Made by a program: the position numbers and the translations under genes
Notes under the pieces: generated by a model
Databases searched by the model: none
Told to the model about the DNA's origin: nothing
Seen by the model: the letters and a program-made list of their open reading frames with translations, nothing else
Source: Streptomyces pristinaespiralis
GTDB taxonomy: Bacteria; Actinomycetota; Actinomycetes; Streptomycetales; Streptomycetaceae
Direction: 5' to 3'
Length of the DNA stretch: 64,000 bases
NCBI RefSeq assembly: GCF_001278075.1
Contig: NZ_CP011340.1
Span: 3,968,001-4,032,000, forward strand
Shown here: in pieces, positions 1 through 9,806 of the stretch
How positions within the stretch are numbered: position 1 is the stretch's first letter
How the letters are laid out: every line of letters starts with the position of its first letter

Positions 1-644
1 GCGAACAGGGCGCGGGACAGGGCGAGGGCGGTCCGTCGCTCGCCCGCGGACAGGTAGCGGTTGCGGCTGGACAGCGCGAGGCCGTCGTCCTCGCGGACGG
101 TGGGCACGCCGACGATCTCGACCGGGAAGTTGAGGTCGCGCACCATCCGGCGGATCAGGGCCAGCTGCTGGGCGTCCTTCTGCCCGAACAACGCCACGTC
201 GGGGCCGGTGAGATGCAGCAGCTTGGCCACGACGGTGAGCATGCCGTCGAAGTGGCCGGGGCGGGTCCGGCCCTCGAGCCGCTCCCCCATGGGGCCGGCC
301 GTGATGCGGACCTGCGGCTGCCCGCCCGGGTAGACCTCGTCGACGGACGGGGCGAACACCACGTCCGCGCCCGCCTCCTCGGCCGTCCGGAGGTCGGCGT
401 CGAGGGTGCGCGGGTAGCGGTCGAGGTCCTCGCCCGCGCCGAACTGGAGGGGGTTGACGAAGACGGTGACGATGACGAAGCCCTTGGGGCCGACGCGCTC
501 CCTCGCCGTCCGGATCAGGGACGCGTGTCCCCGGTGGAGGGCGCCCATGGTCATCACGACGGCCGTGCGGCCGGGGACGGCATGGTGCTCCACCACGTAC
601 CGCAGGTCCTCCCTGGTCGGTACGAGTTCGAAGGCGCGGCTCAT
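1..644 (-). CDS. panC: Pantothenate--beta-alanine ligase (pantothenate synthetase), 5' part
   Basis: PanC condenses pantoate with beta-alanine, using ATP via a pantoyl-adenylate, in cytosolic pantothenate/CoA synthesis. About 214 codons are visible; the 3' end lies beyond the left edge. The family's nucleotide-binding motif MGALHRGHA is at residues 33-41. An LSSRNRYLS segment near the visible end is the pantothenate-synthetase counterpart of the KMSKS loop. The ATG at 644 overlaps the stop of the upstream Rossmann/DUF2520 gene as ATGA, so the two are translationally coupled. Nothing looks broken in the visible part. Confidence 0.95.
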   Translation of the reverse strand, partial: MSRAFELVPTREDLRYVVEHHAVPGRTAVVMTMGALHRGHASLIRTARERVGPKGFVIVTVFVNPLQFGAGEDLDRYPRTLDADLRTAEEAGADVVFAPSVDEVYPGGQPQVRITAGPMGERLEGRTRPGHFDGMLTVVAKLLHLTGPDVALFGQKDAQQLALIRRMVRDLNFPVEIVGVPTVREDDGLALSSRNRYLSAGERRTALALSRALF

Positions 645-1561
645 CGCAGGTCCCCCTCGGCCAGCACGCCCAGCAGGTCTTCCGCGAGCTCCGGCTTGAG
701 CATGCCGTGCGCGAGGGCGCGGTCGGCGGTGGTGCGGGCCATCGCCAGATAGCCGGCGACGGCGGCGGGAGCGTGCTTGCGCAGCTCCTCGACGTGCGCG
801 GCGACGGTACCGGCGTCGCCTCTGGCGACCGGCCCGGTCAGGGCGGCGTCACCGGAACGCAGGGCGTTGTCCAGGGCGGCGCCGAGGAGCGGGCCGAGCA
901 TCCGGTCGGGGGCGCCGACGCCCGCGGTGCGCAGCAGCTCCATCGACTGGGCCACGAGCGTCACGAGGTGGTTCGCACCGAGCGCGAGGGCCGCGTGGTA
1001 GAGCGGGCGGTTCTGCTCCTCGATCCACTCGGGCTCGCCGCCCATCTCGATGACCAGCGCCTCCGCGGCCAGCCGCAGCTCCTCGGGCGCGGTCACGCCG
1101 AACGAGCAGCCGGCCAGCCGCTGGACGTCGACCGGCGTGCCGGTGAAGGTCATCGCGGGGTGCAGGGCCAACGGCAGCGCGCCGGCCCGCAGGGCGGGCT
1201 CGAGCACCTTGGTGCCGTACCGGCCGGAGGTGTGCACGAGCAGCTGCCCCGGCCGTACGGCGCCGGTCTCGACGAGGCCCTCCACCAGACCGGGGAGCGC
1301 GTCGTCGGGGACGGTCAGCAGCACCAGCTCCGCGCGGGCCAGCACGTCCGCGGGCGGCACCAGCGGCACGTCGGGGAGCATGGCGGCGGCCCGTCGGACG
1401 GAGGCGTCGGAGACTCCCGACGCGGCGACCGGCCGGTGACCGGCGAGCTGCAGGGACGCGGCGAGCGCGGGCCCTACCCGGCCGGCTCCGACCACGCCGA
1501 CGGTCAGTCGGGCGGGGCGGTCCCGCGGGTCGAGCGGTTCCTGTGGTGCTGTGGCATTCAC
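641..1561 (-). CDS. Rossmann-fold/DUF2520 oxidoreductase-like protein
   Basis: About 306 residues. The N-terminus is an NAD(P)-binding Rossmann fold with GAGRVG at residues 25-30. The C-terminal half is a helical DUF2520-type domain resembling dimerisation domains of 6-phosphogluconate/ketopantoate-reductase-like enzymes. The GTG at 1561 is chosen because GGAAG lies about 10 nt upstream and the protein then begins just before the Rossmann strand; a longer in-frame reading upstream has no better support. The gene ends in an ATGA overlap with panC. That coupling suggests a role in pantothenate supply, for example ketopantoate reduction, but this is inference. No substrate is assigned. Confidence 0.85.
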   Translation of the reverse strand: MNATAPQEPLDPRDRPARLTVGVVGAGRVGPALAASLQLAGHRPVAASGVSDASVRRAAAMLPDVPLVPPADVLARAELVLLTVPDDALPGLVEGLVETGAVRPGQLLVHTSGRYGTKVLEPALRAGALPLALHPAMTFTGTPVDVQRLAGCSFGVTAPEELRLAAEALVIEMGGEPEWIEEQNRPLYHAALALGANHLVTLVAQSMELLRTAGVGAPDRMLGPLLGAALDNALRSGDAALTGPVARGDAGTVAAHVEELRKHAPAAVAGYLAMARTTADRALAHGMLKPELAEDLLGVLAEGDLR

Positions 1562-1679
1562 GCGGCGGTGCCTTCCGTTCCAGTCCGCACGGGTACCGGA
1601 CGATTTCTCGACCACGATGCTACGCCAGCGTTTCGGGCACCCCCGCAGTTGTCCACAGGCTGTGGGCGATGATCGGACC

Positions 1680-2960
1680 GTGACGGACACGAACGGAACG
1701 AACGAGTACGGCAAGCAGGCGGAGCCGGACGACCGGGACCACCGGACCGGGCGGGACGACCCGGACGGGCAGCGGGGGCCGGACGGGCCGGGTGAGACGG
1801 ACCGGCCGGACGAGCAGCAGGAGCGGCGGCGCCGCCTCGCCGCGTGGCGCGCCTCGGACCGCGTGCTGTCGCGTGGCTCCGCCGACCGGCGGATCGGGGA
1901 GCGCCTGGCGGCGCTCGCCGAGGCCGCCGGCGAGGTGCACGACCTGGACGACTGGACCGACGTCTACGGGAACGGGGTCGTGGCGGAGCTGGAGCGGCGT
2001 ACGGCCTCGCTGCTCGGTTTCCCGGCCGCGGCGTTCTTCCCGACGGGCACGATGGCGCAGCAGGTGGCGCTGCGCTGCTGGGCGACGCGCACCGGTGACG
2101 CGACGGTCGCGCTGCATCCCCAGGCGCATCCGGAGGTGCACGAACGCTCCGCCTTCTCCGTGGTGAGCGGTCTGCGCACGGTCCACCCGACGACGGAGCC
2201 CCGGCTGCCGACGGCCGACGAGGTGCGCGAGTGCGACGAGCCCTTCGGCGCGCTGATGCTCGAACTGCCGCTGCGGGACGCGGGCTTCGTGCTGCCCACC
2301 TGGGACGAGCTGGTGGCCGTGGTGGAGGCGGCGCGGGAACGTGATGCGGTGGTGCACTTCGACGGCGCGCGTCTGTGGGAGTGCGCCCCGCACTTCGGCC
2401 GCCCGCTGGACGAGATCGCGTCCCTGGCGGACAGCGTGTACGTGTCGTTCTACAAGTCCCTGGACGGCATGTCGGGGGCGGTGCTCGCCGGGCCGGAGCC
2501 GCTGATCGAAGAGGCGCGGGCCTGGCGGCACCGGTACGGGGGCCAGCTGTTCCAGCAGTACCCGGCCGCGTTGTCGGCACTGCTCGGCCTCGAACGGGAG
2601 CTGCCCCGGCTGCCGTCGTACGTGGCCCACGCGAAGGTCGTCGCCGCGGCGCTCACGGACGCGCTGCGCGGGCCGGCCGTCCCCTGGTCGCGGATCCATC
2701 CGCCCGTGCCGCACACGCACCAGTTCCAGGTCTGGCTGCCGTACGGCAAGGACGCGCTGAACGAGGCGGCGCTGCGTCAGTCGGAGGAGACGGGCGTGAC
2801 GCTCTTCCGCCGCTGGTTCTCCGACGGCTGCCCGCCGGGCGTCTCTGTCACCGAGGTGACGGTCGCGTCGGAGGGCCTCGAGTGGACGCCGCAGGACGTG
2901 GCGGAGGCGGTCTCGCAATTCCTCCGCCGCCTCCCACCGCCCGCACCCGCCTGCGCGTGA
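1680..2960 (+). CDS. PLP-dependent threonine aldolase / beta-eliminating lyase family protein
   Basis: Fold-type I PLP enzyme of about 426 residues, related to low-specificity threonine aldolases and beta-eliminating lyases. The likely PLP lysine is K259 in VSFYKSLDG, and the pyridine-nitrogen aspartate is D228 in HFDGARLW. The first 50 residues after the GTG at 1680 are Asp/Arg/Gly-rich low complexity, absent from typical family members, so translation might begin later. The gene is divergent from the DUF2520-panC pair across a 118-bp gap. Substrate cannot be read from sequence; aldol cleavage of a beta-hydroxy amino acid is the family expectation. Confidence 0.8.
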   Translation: MTDTNGTNEYGKQAEPDDRDHRTGRDDPDGQRGPDGPGETDRPDEQQERRRRLAAWRASDRVLSRGSADRRIGERLAALAEAAGEVHDLDDWTDVYGNGVVAELERRTASLLGFPAAAFFPTGTMAQQVALRCWATRTGDATVALHPQAHPEVHERSAFSVVSGLRTVHPTTEPRLPTADEVRECDEPFGALMLELPLRDAGFVLPTWDELVAVVEAARERDAVVHFDGARLWECAPHFGRPLDEIASLADSVYVSFYKSLDGMSGAVLAGPEPLIEEARAWRHRYGGQLFQQYPAALSALLGLERELPRLPSYVAHAKVVAAALTDALRGPAVPWSRIHPPVPHTHQFQVWLPYGKDALNEAALRQSEETGVTLFRRWFSDGCPPGVSVTEVTVASEGLEWTPQDVAEAVSQFLRRLPPPAPACA

Positions 2961-2994
2961 CGGGCCGTCCGGCGCACGAGGCCCGCGGACATCG

Positions 2995-3186
2995 TCAGCA
3001 CGAGGCCCGGCCGGCGCCGGCCGCCGGGTCGCCGGTCCGGCGGCCCGCGAATACCGCGAGCACGCGGCGGTGGACGGGTGCCTCGCGGAGCACCCGAAGG
3101 TCGTGGTCGCCGGGGCGGGGCGGCGGGGCGGTGTCGGTCCGTGCGGCCACGTACAGGTCGAGCATGTGCTGCTGGATCGCGTTCAT
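2995..3186 (-). CDS. Small hypothetical protein (63 aa)
   Basis: A 63-residue ORF beginning MNAIQQHMLDLY with a proper ATG at 3186, divergent from the ArsR-type regulator about 100 bp away. The first third is amphipathic. The rest is Arg/Pro-rich with no signal peptide or membrane segment. Similar short proteins opening MNAIQQHM seem familiar from streptomycetes, but I cannot verify this here. Function unknown. Its position suggests it may be controlled by, or act with, the neighbouring regulator. It could still be a fortuitous ORF in GC-rich DNA. Confidence 0.5.
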   Translation of the reverse strand: MNAIQQHMLDLYVAARTDTAPPPRPGDHDLRVLREAPVHRRVLAVFAGRRTGDPAAGAGRASC

Positions 3187-3284
3187 GGCTTCACGCTGCT
3201 CCCGCCGTCCGGCGCGCGTCGCGTCGATTGACGAGCCACGTCAAACGTGGGGGCGCCCGCCCCGCGAGCCCGCACCATGGAGTC

Positions 3285-4403
3285 GTGAGCGTGACCATCG
3301 ACATCACGGGGCTGGCCCCCGAGCGCATCGTCTTCGACATCTCCCCCCTCGCCGAGCTGGGCGTGGCCCTCCACGCGCTCTCCGAGCCCGGGCACCACCC
3401 CGGGCTGCACGGCTGGGCCACGGCGACCGCCGCCGGGCTCAAGCCGGACCTCGCCGACCGGCTGCACGAGGCCGACTTCCTGTGGCGTTCGACGTTCTCG
3501 GACATCTTCATGCCCTTCGCCGGGCTGCCTGCGGACCCGGGCCGCATCGGCGCGAGCCTCAAGGAGGAGCTGGACCTGCTCGACCGGCTCGACGACGAGC
3601 GGTTCGTGTCGTCGGCGCTCGAGTTCACCTGCGCCAGCACGTATTCGACCGGCGCCCCGTCCCCGCTCGTCGACGCCGCACGGCGCGCGCACGCGCTCGA
3701 TCTGGCGGCCAACCGCGGACCCCGCCAACTGGACTTCACCCGGCGGCTGCTGGCCGACCCGGCGTCCGTACGCGCATGGCTGCGACGGCTCTTCGAAGAC
3801 TGCGAGGACGCCTTCTTCGCGGACACCTGGGGACGCGTCTCGACCCAGCTCGCCGCCGACGCCCGCCACAAGACCGAGCTGATGCGCCGCAAGGGCCTCG
3901 GGGAGGCGCTGCGCGCCGTCTCCCCCGCGCTGTCGCTCGACGAGGGCGGCACCGTGATCAGTGCCGACAAGCTCGCGGACGGGCGGACCACCGCCACCGA
4001 CCCGGCGTTCGGCGCCGGGCTCACCCTGCTGCCGTCCAGTTTCGGCTGGCCCCATCTGATGGTGGTGCACGCACCGGGCTGGCAGCCGGTGATCCAGTAC
4101 CCGATCGGGGCGCCCGAGCTGCCGGGCGCCGCCTCCGTGGAACTGCTGAAGCTGCGCATGGACGCCCTCGCCCACCCGATGCGGATGCGGCTGTCCCGCA
4201 ACCTGGGCCGGGCCGCGTACACGACCAGCGAGCTCGCGGACTCCCTCGGCATCAGCGCGCCGGAGGTCTCCCGCCACCTGGCCGTGCTGAAGAAGGCCAA
4301 GCTCGTCTCGACCCGCAGGCGTGGCCGTTACGTGCTCCACCAGCTGGACGTCACGGCCGTGGCCCGGCTCGGGAGCGACTTCCTCGAGACGGTGCTGCGC
4401 TGA
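3285..4403 (+). CDS. ArsR-type winged-helix regulator with N-terminal DUF5937-like domain
   Basis: About 372 residues. The first 280 or so form an uncharacterised domain of the kind annotated DUF5937. The last 90 are an ArsR winged helix, with recognition region SELADSLGISAPEVSRHL followed by a wing (STRRRGRYVLHQL). No metal-binding ELCVCDL-type motif is present, so metal sensing is not indicated. The GTG at 3285 and one two codons later (3291) are both possible starts. It is divergent from a small ORF, so autoregulation of that intergenic region is plausible. Effector unknown. Confidence 0.8.
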   Translation: MSVTIDITGLAPERIVFDISPLAELGVALHALSEPGHHPGLHGWATATAAGLKPDLADRLHEADFLWRSTFSDIFMPFAGLPADPGRIGASLKEELDLLDRLDDERFVSSALEFTCASTYSTGAPSPLVDAARRAHALDLAANRGPRQLDFTRRLLADPASVRAWLRRLFEDCEDAFFADTWGRVSTQLAADARHKTELMRRKGLGEALRAVSPALSLDEGGTVISADKLADGRTTATDPAFGAGLTLLPSSFGWPHLMVVHAPGWQPVIQYPIGAPELPGAASVELLKLRMDALAHPMRMRLSRNLGRAAYTTSELADSLGISAPEVSRHLAVLKKAKLVSTRRRGRYVLHQLDVTAVARLGSDFLETVLR

Positions 4404-4426
4404 CCGCGGTGCCGGCGGCGGGCCGG

Positions 4427-5101
4427 TCAGCCGGCCCCGCCGCCGGCCCGGACCAGTCCGGTCTCGTAGGCCAGCACCACCACCTGGACGCGGTCACGGA
4501 GGCCGAGCTTGGTCAGGATGCGGCCGACGTGTGTCTTGACGGTGGCCTCCGAGAGCACCAGGCGGCCGGCGATCTCCCCGTTGGACAGGCCCTGGGCGAC
4601 GAGCATCATCACTTCGCGCTCCCGCTCCGTCAGCCGGGCCAGCTCCTTCTGCCGCGGTTCCGGGCCGGCGCTCGGCAGCATCGGCGAGAAACGGTCCAGC
4701 AGCCGCCGCGTGGTGGACGGCGCCACGACCGCGTCACCGCTGTGCACGGAGCGGATGGCGCCGAGCAGTTCGCCGGGCGGCACGTCCTTGAGCATGAAGC
4801 CGCTGGCGCCGGCCTTCAGACCAGAGAAGGCGTACTCGTCGAGGTCGAAGGTGGTGAGGATCAGCACCTTGGGGGCGTTCGGCTCCGCGCAGATGCGCCG
4901 CGTCGCCTCCACCCCGTCGAGCCTCGGCATGCGGACGTCCATCAGCACGACGTCGACCGCGGTCGACCGCAGGTTCTCGATCGCCTCCGCGCCGTCCCCG
5001 GCCTCCGCGACGACCTCCATGTCCGGCTGGGCGGCGAGCACCATGCGGAAGCCGGTGCGCAGGAGCACCTGGTCGTCGACGAGCATCACGCGGATGGACA
5101 T
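4427..5101 (-). CDS. NarL/LuxR-family response regulator
   Basis: 224 residues, cytosolic transcription regulator. The receiver domain has the acidic pair at D9/D10, phospho-acceptor D55 (VVLMDVRMP) and conserved K105. The C-terminus is a LuxR helix-turn-helix (LTEREREVMMLVAQGLSN and SEATVKTHVGRIL). The ATG at 5101 (MSIRVMLVDD) is preferred over one ten codons upstream because it begins at the receiver's first strand. It lies 29 nt downstream of the histidine kinase gene on the same strand and is its cognate regulator by position. Target genes cannot be inferred. Confidence 0.93.
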   Translation of the reverse strand: MSIRVMLVDDQVLLRTGFRMVLAAQPDMEVVAEAGDGAEAIENLRSTAVDVVLMDVRMPRLDGVEATRRICAEPNAPKVLILTTFDLDEYAFSGLKAGASGFMLKDVPPGELLGAIRSVHSGDAVVAPSTTRRLLDRFSPMLPSAGPEPRQKELARLTEREREVMMLVAQGLSNGEIAGRLVLSEATVKTHVGRILTKLGLRDRVQVVVLAYETGLVRAGGGAG

Positions 5102-5130
5102 GTGGGTTCCGTCCCTCGGTTCTGTGGGCA

Positions 5131-6330
5131 CTAGTGGGCGGGCTTGAGCGGCAACAGCGCGCTGATACGGAAGCCTCCGCCGGGCCGGGGCCCGGCGTCC
5201 AGCGTGCCGCCGACCATGCCGACGCGCTCCCGCATACCGATGAGGCCGTGGCCGCGGCCGTCCGCGCCCCCGTCCTCGTACAGCTCGTGCGAGGCGCCGC
5301 GGCCGTCGTCCTCGACGAGGAGTCCGAGCCCGTCGTCGAAGTAGACGAGCCGCACGCTGGCGCCCGCGTCCGGGCCGCCGTGCTTACGGGTGTTGGTGAG
5401 TGCTTCCTGCACGATCCGGTAGGCGGTGAGCTCGACACCGCTGGGGAGCGGCCGCGGCGTCCCCTCGACCTTGAAGTCCACGGTCAGGCCCGCCCGGCGG
5501 ACGTGCTCGACCAGTTCCTCGATCTGCTGCACATCGGGCTGGGGGACGTACTCGCCGCTCTCCGGCCCGTCGCCGGTGCGCAGCACGCCGAGCAGCCGGC
5601 GCATCTCCGCGAGCGCCTGGCGGCCGGTGCTCGAGATGGTCTCGAGGGCCTGCTTGGCCTGGTCGGGGGCGGCGTCCAGCACATAGGCGGCGCCGTCGGC
5701 CTGCACGACCATCACGGACACGTTGTGGGCGACGACGTCGTGGAGCTCACGGGCGATCCTGGCGCGCTCGGCCGCCACCGCGACCTTGGCCTGCGCCTCG
5801 CGTTCCTTCTCCAGGCGGGTGGCGCGCTCCTCGAGCTGGTCGAAATAAGCGCGCCGGGTGCGTATGGAGTCGCCGAGGACCCAGGCCAGGACGAACGGCA
5901 GGCTCATGACGATGGTGATGAAGATCCGCTCGGAGACCGCGGACGCCTCCTCCGGCCACCGGATCTGCGCCAGCGACGCCGCTGACAGACCGCCGACCAG
6001 TGCCAGCCGCGATGCCCACCGGGGGGCGCCGGCCGCCGCGACGGTGTAGATGATGACCAGCATCGCGAAGTCCGCCGGATTGACGCCCACGTCGAACACG
6101 AGCTGCGCGACACCCGCCAGTGCGGTGACGACCAGCATCTGTTCGGGCATCCGCCGGCGCAGCGCCACGACCAGGCTCAGTGCCGTGACGATCACGAGGG
6201 CCGCGACGGTGCGGCCGGTGCCGTCCGGCTCCTCGGCCACCCACAGCATGGCGAATCCGAAGAGCGCGACGGCCCAGAAGGTGTCGACGCCCGTCGGGTG
6301 TCTGCGGATGAAGTCATAGAGGCGCTGCAC
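5131..6330 (-). CDS. Sensor histidine kinase (HisKA_3 type)
   Basis: 399 residues. The N-terminal 150 residues hold about five hydrophobic helices with short loops, so the sensor is probably membrane-embedded and lacks a large extracytoplasmic domain. A short coiled coil (about 163-190) leads to the HisKA_3 box with H197 in ARELHDVVAHN. The C-terminal HATPase carries the N box LTNTRKHGG and G boxes DDGRGA and GLIGMRERV. It is followed after 29 nt by the LuxR-type response regulator. Signal unknown. Confidence 0.93.
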   Translation of the reverse strand: MQRLYDFIRRHPTGVDTFWAVALFGFAMLWVAEEPDGTGRTVAALVIVTALSLVVALRRRMPEQMLVVTALAGVAQLVFDVGVNPADFAMLVIIYTVAAAGAPRWASRLALVGGLSAASLAQIRWPEEASAVSERIFITIVMSLPFVLAWVLGDSIRTRRAYFDQLEERATRLEKEREAQAKVAVAAERARIARELHDVVAHNVSVMVVQADGAAYVLDAAPDQAKQALETISSTGRQALAEMRRLLGVLRTGDGPESGEYVPQPDVQQIEELVEHVRRAGLTVDFKVEGTPRPLPSGVELTAYRIVQEALTNTRKHGGPDAGASVRLVYFDDGLGLLVEDDGRGASHELYEDGGADGRGHGLIGMRERVGMVGGTLDAGPRPGGGFRISALLPLKPAH

Positions 6331-6420
6331 GTAACCCAGAGTAGGGAAGACAGATAGGTGCAGGGGTCAACCGGAGGGGCGATCCGGTGAGCGGAGGCGT
6401 ACTCCGCAAGGTGGAGACTG

Positions 6421-7410
6421 GTGCCCGTGACGTATGAGACCGGCGACTGGCGAGGCTGGCGGGATGCGGCGGAGACCGCGCTCTACGGGCCGCGGGGGTT
6501 CTACCGCCGGCCGGAGGGTCCGGCCGGCCATTTCCGTACCTCCGTCCACGCCTCGAGGCTGTTCGCCGCGGCCGTGGCCCGGCTGCTGACCTCGACGGCC
6601 GGGTCGCTGGGCCTTGAGGAGCCGGCGCTGATCGACGTGGGGGCGGGCCGCGGTGAACTGCTGACCGGTGTGCTCGCCGCGCTGCCGCCCGGCCTGCCGG
6701 TCCGCGCGTACGCCGTCGAGCGGGCGGCCCGGCCCGCGGGACTCGACCCGCGGATCGAGTGGACCGCCGAGATCCCGCGTGGTCTGCACGGGCTGCTGTT
6801 CGCGAACGAGTGGCTCGACAACGTGCCCGTGGACGTCGCGGAGGTCGACGCGCACGGGGTGGTCCGCCGCGTTCTGGTGCGCGAGGACGGCGAGGAGCGG
6901 CTCGGCGACGAGGTCGCCGGGGCGGACGCCGACTGGCTCGCCCGCTGGTGGCCGCTCGGAGAACCGGGGACGCGTGCGGAGATCGGGCGACCGCGGGACG
7001 AGGCGTGGGCGGCGGCGGCAGGCTCCCTGGCGTCGGGTCTCGCAGTCGCGGTGGACTACGCGCACACGGCCGGGGACCGGCCGCCGTTCGGCACCCTGAC
7101 CGGCTTCCGCGACGGCCGCGAGGTGCGTCCGGTGCCGGACGGAAGCTGCGACATCACGGCCCATGTGGCGATGGACGCGTGCGCCGCGCCCGGGAGCGCG
7201 GAGCTGACCGGCCAGCGGGAGGCGCTGCGCAGGCTGGGCGTGGGCGGGGAGCGGCCACCGCTCGCCATGGCGTCGTCGGACCCCGCGGGCTATGTGCGCG
7301 CCCTGGCCAGGGCCGGGGAGGCGGCGGAGCTGACCGCGAAGGGCGGCCTCGGCGACTTCACCTGGCTCATGCAGCCGGTGGGTCGGCCTCTGAGAGACTG
7401 GGCGGCATGA
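6421..7410 (+). CDS. SAM-dependent methyltransferase, MidA/NDUFAF7-like (Methyltransf_28, formerly DUF185)
   Basis: About 329 residues. It has the layout of MidA/NDUFAF7 methyltransferases: an early [11 protein letters not shown] segment, SAM-binding motif I as [12 protein letters not shown], and the family's [13 protein letters not shown] segment. Human NDUFAF7 dimethylates an arginine of NDUFS2, the complex I subunit homologous to NuoD. Here the gene overlaps the ATG of a nuoD homologue by 4 nt, so NuoD is the obvious candidate substrate; that is inference. The GTG at 6421 follows GGAG by 4 nt; a GTG at 6427 is also possible. Confidence 0.82.
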   Translation: MPVTYETGDWRGWRDAAETALYGPRGFYRRPEGPAGHFRTSVHASRLFAAAVARLLTSTAGSLGLEEPALIDVGAGRGELLTGVLAALPPGLPVRAYAVERAARPAGLDPRIEWTAEIPRGLHGLLFANEWLDNVPVDVAEVDAHGVVRRVLVREDGEERLGDEVAGADADWLARWWPLGEPGTRAEIGRPRDEAWAAAAGSLASGLAVAVDYAHTAGDRPPFGTLTGFRDGREVRPVPDGSCDITAHVAMDACAAPGSAELTGQREALRRLGVGGERPPLAMASSDPAGYVRALARAGEAAELTAKGGLGDFTWLMQPVGRPLRDWAA

Positions 7411-8549
7411 CGGAGACGACGGTCGGCATCGGCGGTGCGGCGGAGAACACCGACATGGTGCTCAACATCGGGCCCCAGCACCCCTCCACCCACGGTGTGC
7501 TGCGTCTTCGTCTGGTGCTCGACGGCGAGCGCATCCGGCAGGCGGAGCCGATCGTCGGCTACATGCACCGCGGCGCGGAGAAGCTCTTCGAGGCCCGCGA
7601 CTACCGGCAGATCGTGGTGCTCGCCAACCGGCACGACTGGCTGTCCGCGTTCTCCAACGAACTCGGTGTCGTCATGGCCGTGGAGCGGATGCTCGGCATG
7701 GAGGTACCCGAGCGCGCGGTGTGGTCCCGTACGCTCCTCGCCGAGCTGAACCGGGTCCTCAACCACTTGATGTTCCTCGGTTCCTATCCCCTGGAGCTGG
7801 GCGGCATCACGCCGGTGTTCCACGCGTTCCGCGAGCGTGAAGAGCTGCAGACCGTGATGGAGGAGATCTCCGGCGGCAGGATGCACTACATGTTCAACCG
7901 GGTCGGCGGCCTCAAGGAGGACCTGCCCGCCGGCTGGCTCGGCCGTGCCCGGCACGCCGTCGCGGACGTCCGCTCCCGGATGGACGTGTACGACCGCCTC
8001 GTCCTCGGCAACGAGATCTTCCGCGGCCGGACGCGTGACGTGGGAGTGCTCTCCGCGGACGCCGTCCACGCCTTCGGTGTCAGCGGTCCCATCGCCCGTG
8101 CCTCGGGTGTGGACTTCGACCTGCGCCGGGACGAGCCCTACCTCGCCTATCCCGAACTGCAGGACACGCTCCGGGTGGTGACCCGGCAGGAGGGCGACTG
8201 CCTGGCCCGCTTCGAGGTCCTTCTCGAGCAGACGCACAACGCGCTGGACCTGGCGGACGCCTGTCTCGACCGGATCGCCGAACTGCCGCCGGGCCCGATC
8301 AACCAGCGGCTGCCGAAGGTCCTCAAGGCGCCCGAGGGCCACACCTACGCCTGGACCGAGAACCCGCTCGGCATCAACGGCTACTACCTGGTCTCCAAGG
8401 GCGAGAAGACGCCTTACCGGCTCAAGCTCCGCTCGGCGTCCTACAACAACATCCAGGCGCTCACGGTGCTGCTGCCGGGGACGCTGGTCGCCGACATGGT
8501 CGCCATCCTCGGCTCGCTGTTCTTCGTCGTCGGCGACATCGACAAGTAG
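7407..8549 (+). CDS. nuoD: NADH-quinone oxidoreductase subunit D-like protein, orphan copy (NuoD2 type)
   Basis: 380 residues, homologous to the 49-kDa/NuoD subunit lining the quinone site of complex I. It keeps the hallmarks [14 protein letters not shown] (residues 21-34), YMHRGAEKL (52-60), [10 protein letters not shown], the [15 protein letters not shown] region and a C-terminal VGDIDK. No other nuo gene is present nearby, so this is an orphan paralogue outside a nuo operon, as known in streptomycetes. R55 in HRG aligns with the arginine methylated in mammalian NDUFS2. The ATG at 7407 overlaps the methyltransferase stop (ATGA). Confidence 0.93.
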   Translation: MTETTVGIGGAAENTDMVLNIGPQHPSTHGVLRLRLVLDGERIRQAEPIVGYMHRGAEKLFEARDYRQIVVLANRHDWLSAFSNELGVVMAVERMLGMEVPERAVWSRTLLAELNRVLNHLMFLGSYPLELGGITPVFHAFREREELQTVMEEISGGRMHYMFNRVGGLKEDLPAGWLGRARHAVADVRSRMDVYDRLVLGNEIFRGRTRDVGVLSADAVHAFGVSGPIARASGVDFDLRRDEPYLAYPELQDTLRVVTRQEGDCLARFEVLLEQTHNALDLADACLDRIAELPPGPINQRLPKVLKAPEGHTYAWTENPLGINGYYLVSKGEKTPYRLKLRSASYNNIQALTVLLPGTLVADMVAILGSLFFVVGDIDK

Positions 8550-8624
8550 CGTCGCCCCGCGCGCCGAGCAGCGTCCGCCGCTCGACCCGTAGCGTCCGCC
8601 GCTCGCCGAGTGGCCGCCGCCGCT

Positions 8625-9722
8625 TCAGGAGACGGCGTTGCGCAGTCCCGCGACGTCCAGCTGCTCCGTCTCGTCGTGCGCGGTCAGGTCGATGACCTTG
8701 CCGACCGCGCGGGGACCGCCGACGCGCTGGGCCGCGAGGGCCTCCTCGCCCACCACGTCCGCCAGGTCCTCGTGCTGCACCGCTTCGATGGCCTTCTGCG
8801 TGCCGGGTGCCTCGATGGCCCTCAGGGCAGTGGCGCCCTCGACGGCCCTGACGCCGTCACCGTCCGCGGAGCCCGGCCCGGTCCCGGTGGAAGTGCCCTC
8901 GCCCGTAGCGCCGTTCGCCGCGCCGCCCGTGCCGAAGAAGTCGAAGCCGCCCTCGGGGCGCTTCACGCGGGAGCGCTGCTGACCGTACGGAACGATCGCG
9001 GCGGCGGCCGGAACGGTCCGCCGGGCGGGGAGGGCGGACGACGGGCGTACATGCTGCTCTGCCCCGGCGCCCGCCGCGTGCTTCCCCTGCGGCTCGTCCG
9101 CCTCACGGGAACGCTCGGCGAGGTCCCGTCGGCGCGCTTCCTCGACCGTGTGTCTCGCCTCCTGCGCCGCGGCGTTGCGCGACAGGTCCTCCAGCGCCTT
9201 GGCGGCGCGCAGATACGTCGAGGGCGTCGGCGTGGAGCCGGCGGGCAGCAGTGCCTTCGCCGGGGCCGCCGCCTCGATCGCGAGCTGCCTGCGGCCCTCG
9301 AGGGCGCTGGCCCGCTCCGTCTCCGCGTTCGCGTACCGCCGCAGCAGCGCCGCGTGCTCGCCCCGCAGCGCGGCGAGTTCGACCCGCTTGGCGCGCAGCT
9401 TCGCGTCGAGCTTCAGCCGCAGCTCGCGGGACTCCTCGACGTCCGTCTCGAGCTCCGCTATGCGCTCCTCGAACTTCCACTGGTCGCTGGCCCGGCCGCG
9501 GGTCAGCTCCGCGACCCTGCGCCCGGCCCCGCGGTCCCAATTGCGCATGAGGACGGCACCGGTGACAGCGGCGGCCGCCGCCGCGGCGACCAGCATGCGG
9601 AGCGCCACGGCATCACCGACGAACCACGCGCCGGCGGCGCACAGAACCGACGCTCCGGCGACGGCCGAGGGAGGCAGCAGCTTGTGCAGGGGCGGGGAAT
9701 GACGGTGGCGTCCTCGTGGCAT
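8625..9722 (-). CDS. Membrane-anchored coiled-coil protein, function unknown
   Basis: 365 residues. Two hydrophobic stretches (roughly residues 17-40 and 42-58) predict an N-terminal membrane hairpin. A charged coiled coil (about 80-140, rich in Glu/Arg/Ala) follows. The remainder is Ala/Gly/Thr-rich and probably disordered, ending in a conserved-looking acidic segment with KVIDLTAHDETEQL. No enzymatic motif is seen. It is transcribed towards the orphan nuoD gene. A cell-envelope or scaffolding role would fit, but I do not recognise the family. Confidence 0.75.
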   Translation of the reverse strand: MPRGRHRHSPPLHKLLPPSAVAGASVLCAAGAWFVGDAVALRMLVAAAAAAAVTGAVLMRNWDRGAGRRVAELTRGRASDQWKFEERIAELETDVEESRELRLKLDAKLRAKRVELAALRGEHAALLRRYANAETERASALEGRRQLAIEAAAPAKALLPAGSTPTPSTYLRAAKALEDLSRNAAAQEARHTVEEARRRDLAERSREADEPQGKHAAGAGAEQHVRPSSALPARRTVPAAAAIVPYGQQRSRVKRPEGGFDFFGTGGAANGATGEGTSTGTGPGSADGDGVRAVEGATALRAIEAPGTQKAIEAVQHEDLADVVGEEALAAQRVGGPRAVGKVIDLTAHDETEQLDVAGLRNAVS

Positions 9723-9806
9723 GGCCCGAAATTTACCGTGCGTAGGCGCTGAATGGGGCGTCGGCCCGGCAAATCTCTCGGGCGGGAATGCCGGGCACGG
9801 CGACGG

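Noticed and set aside
8570..8605. Direct repeat AGCGTCCGCCGCTCG at 8570 and 8591
   Set aside because: Only two 15-bp copies past the nuoD stop; no structure or position that suggests function.
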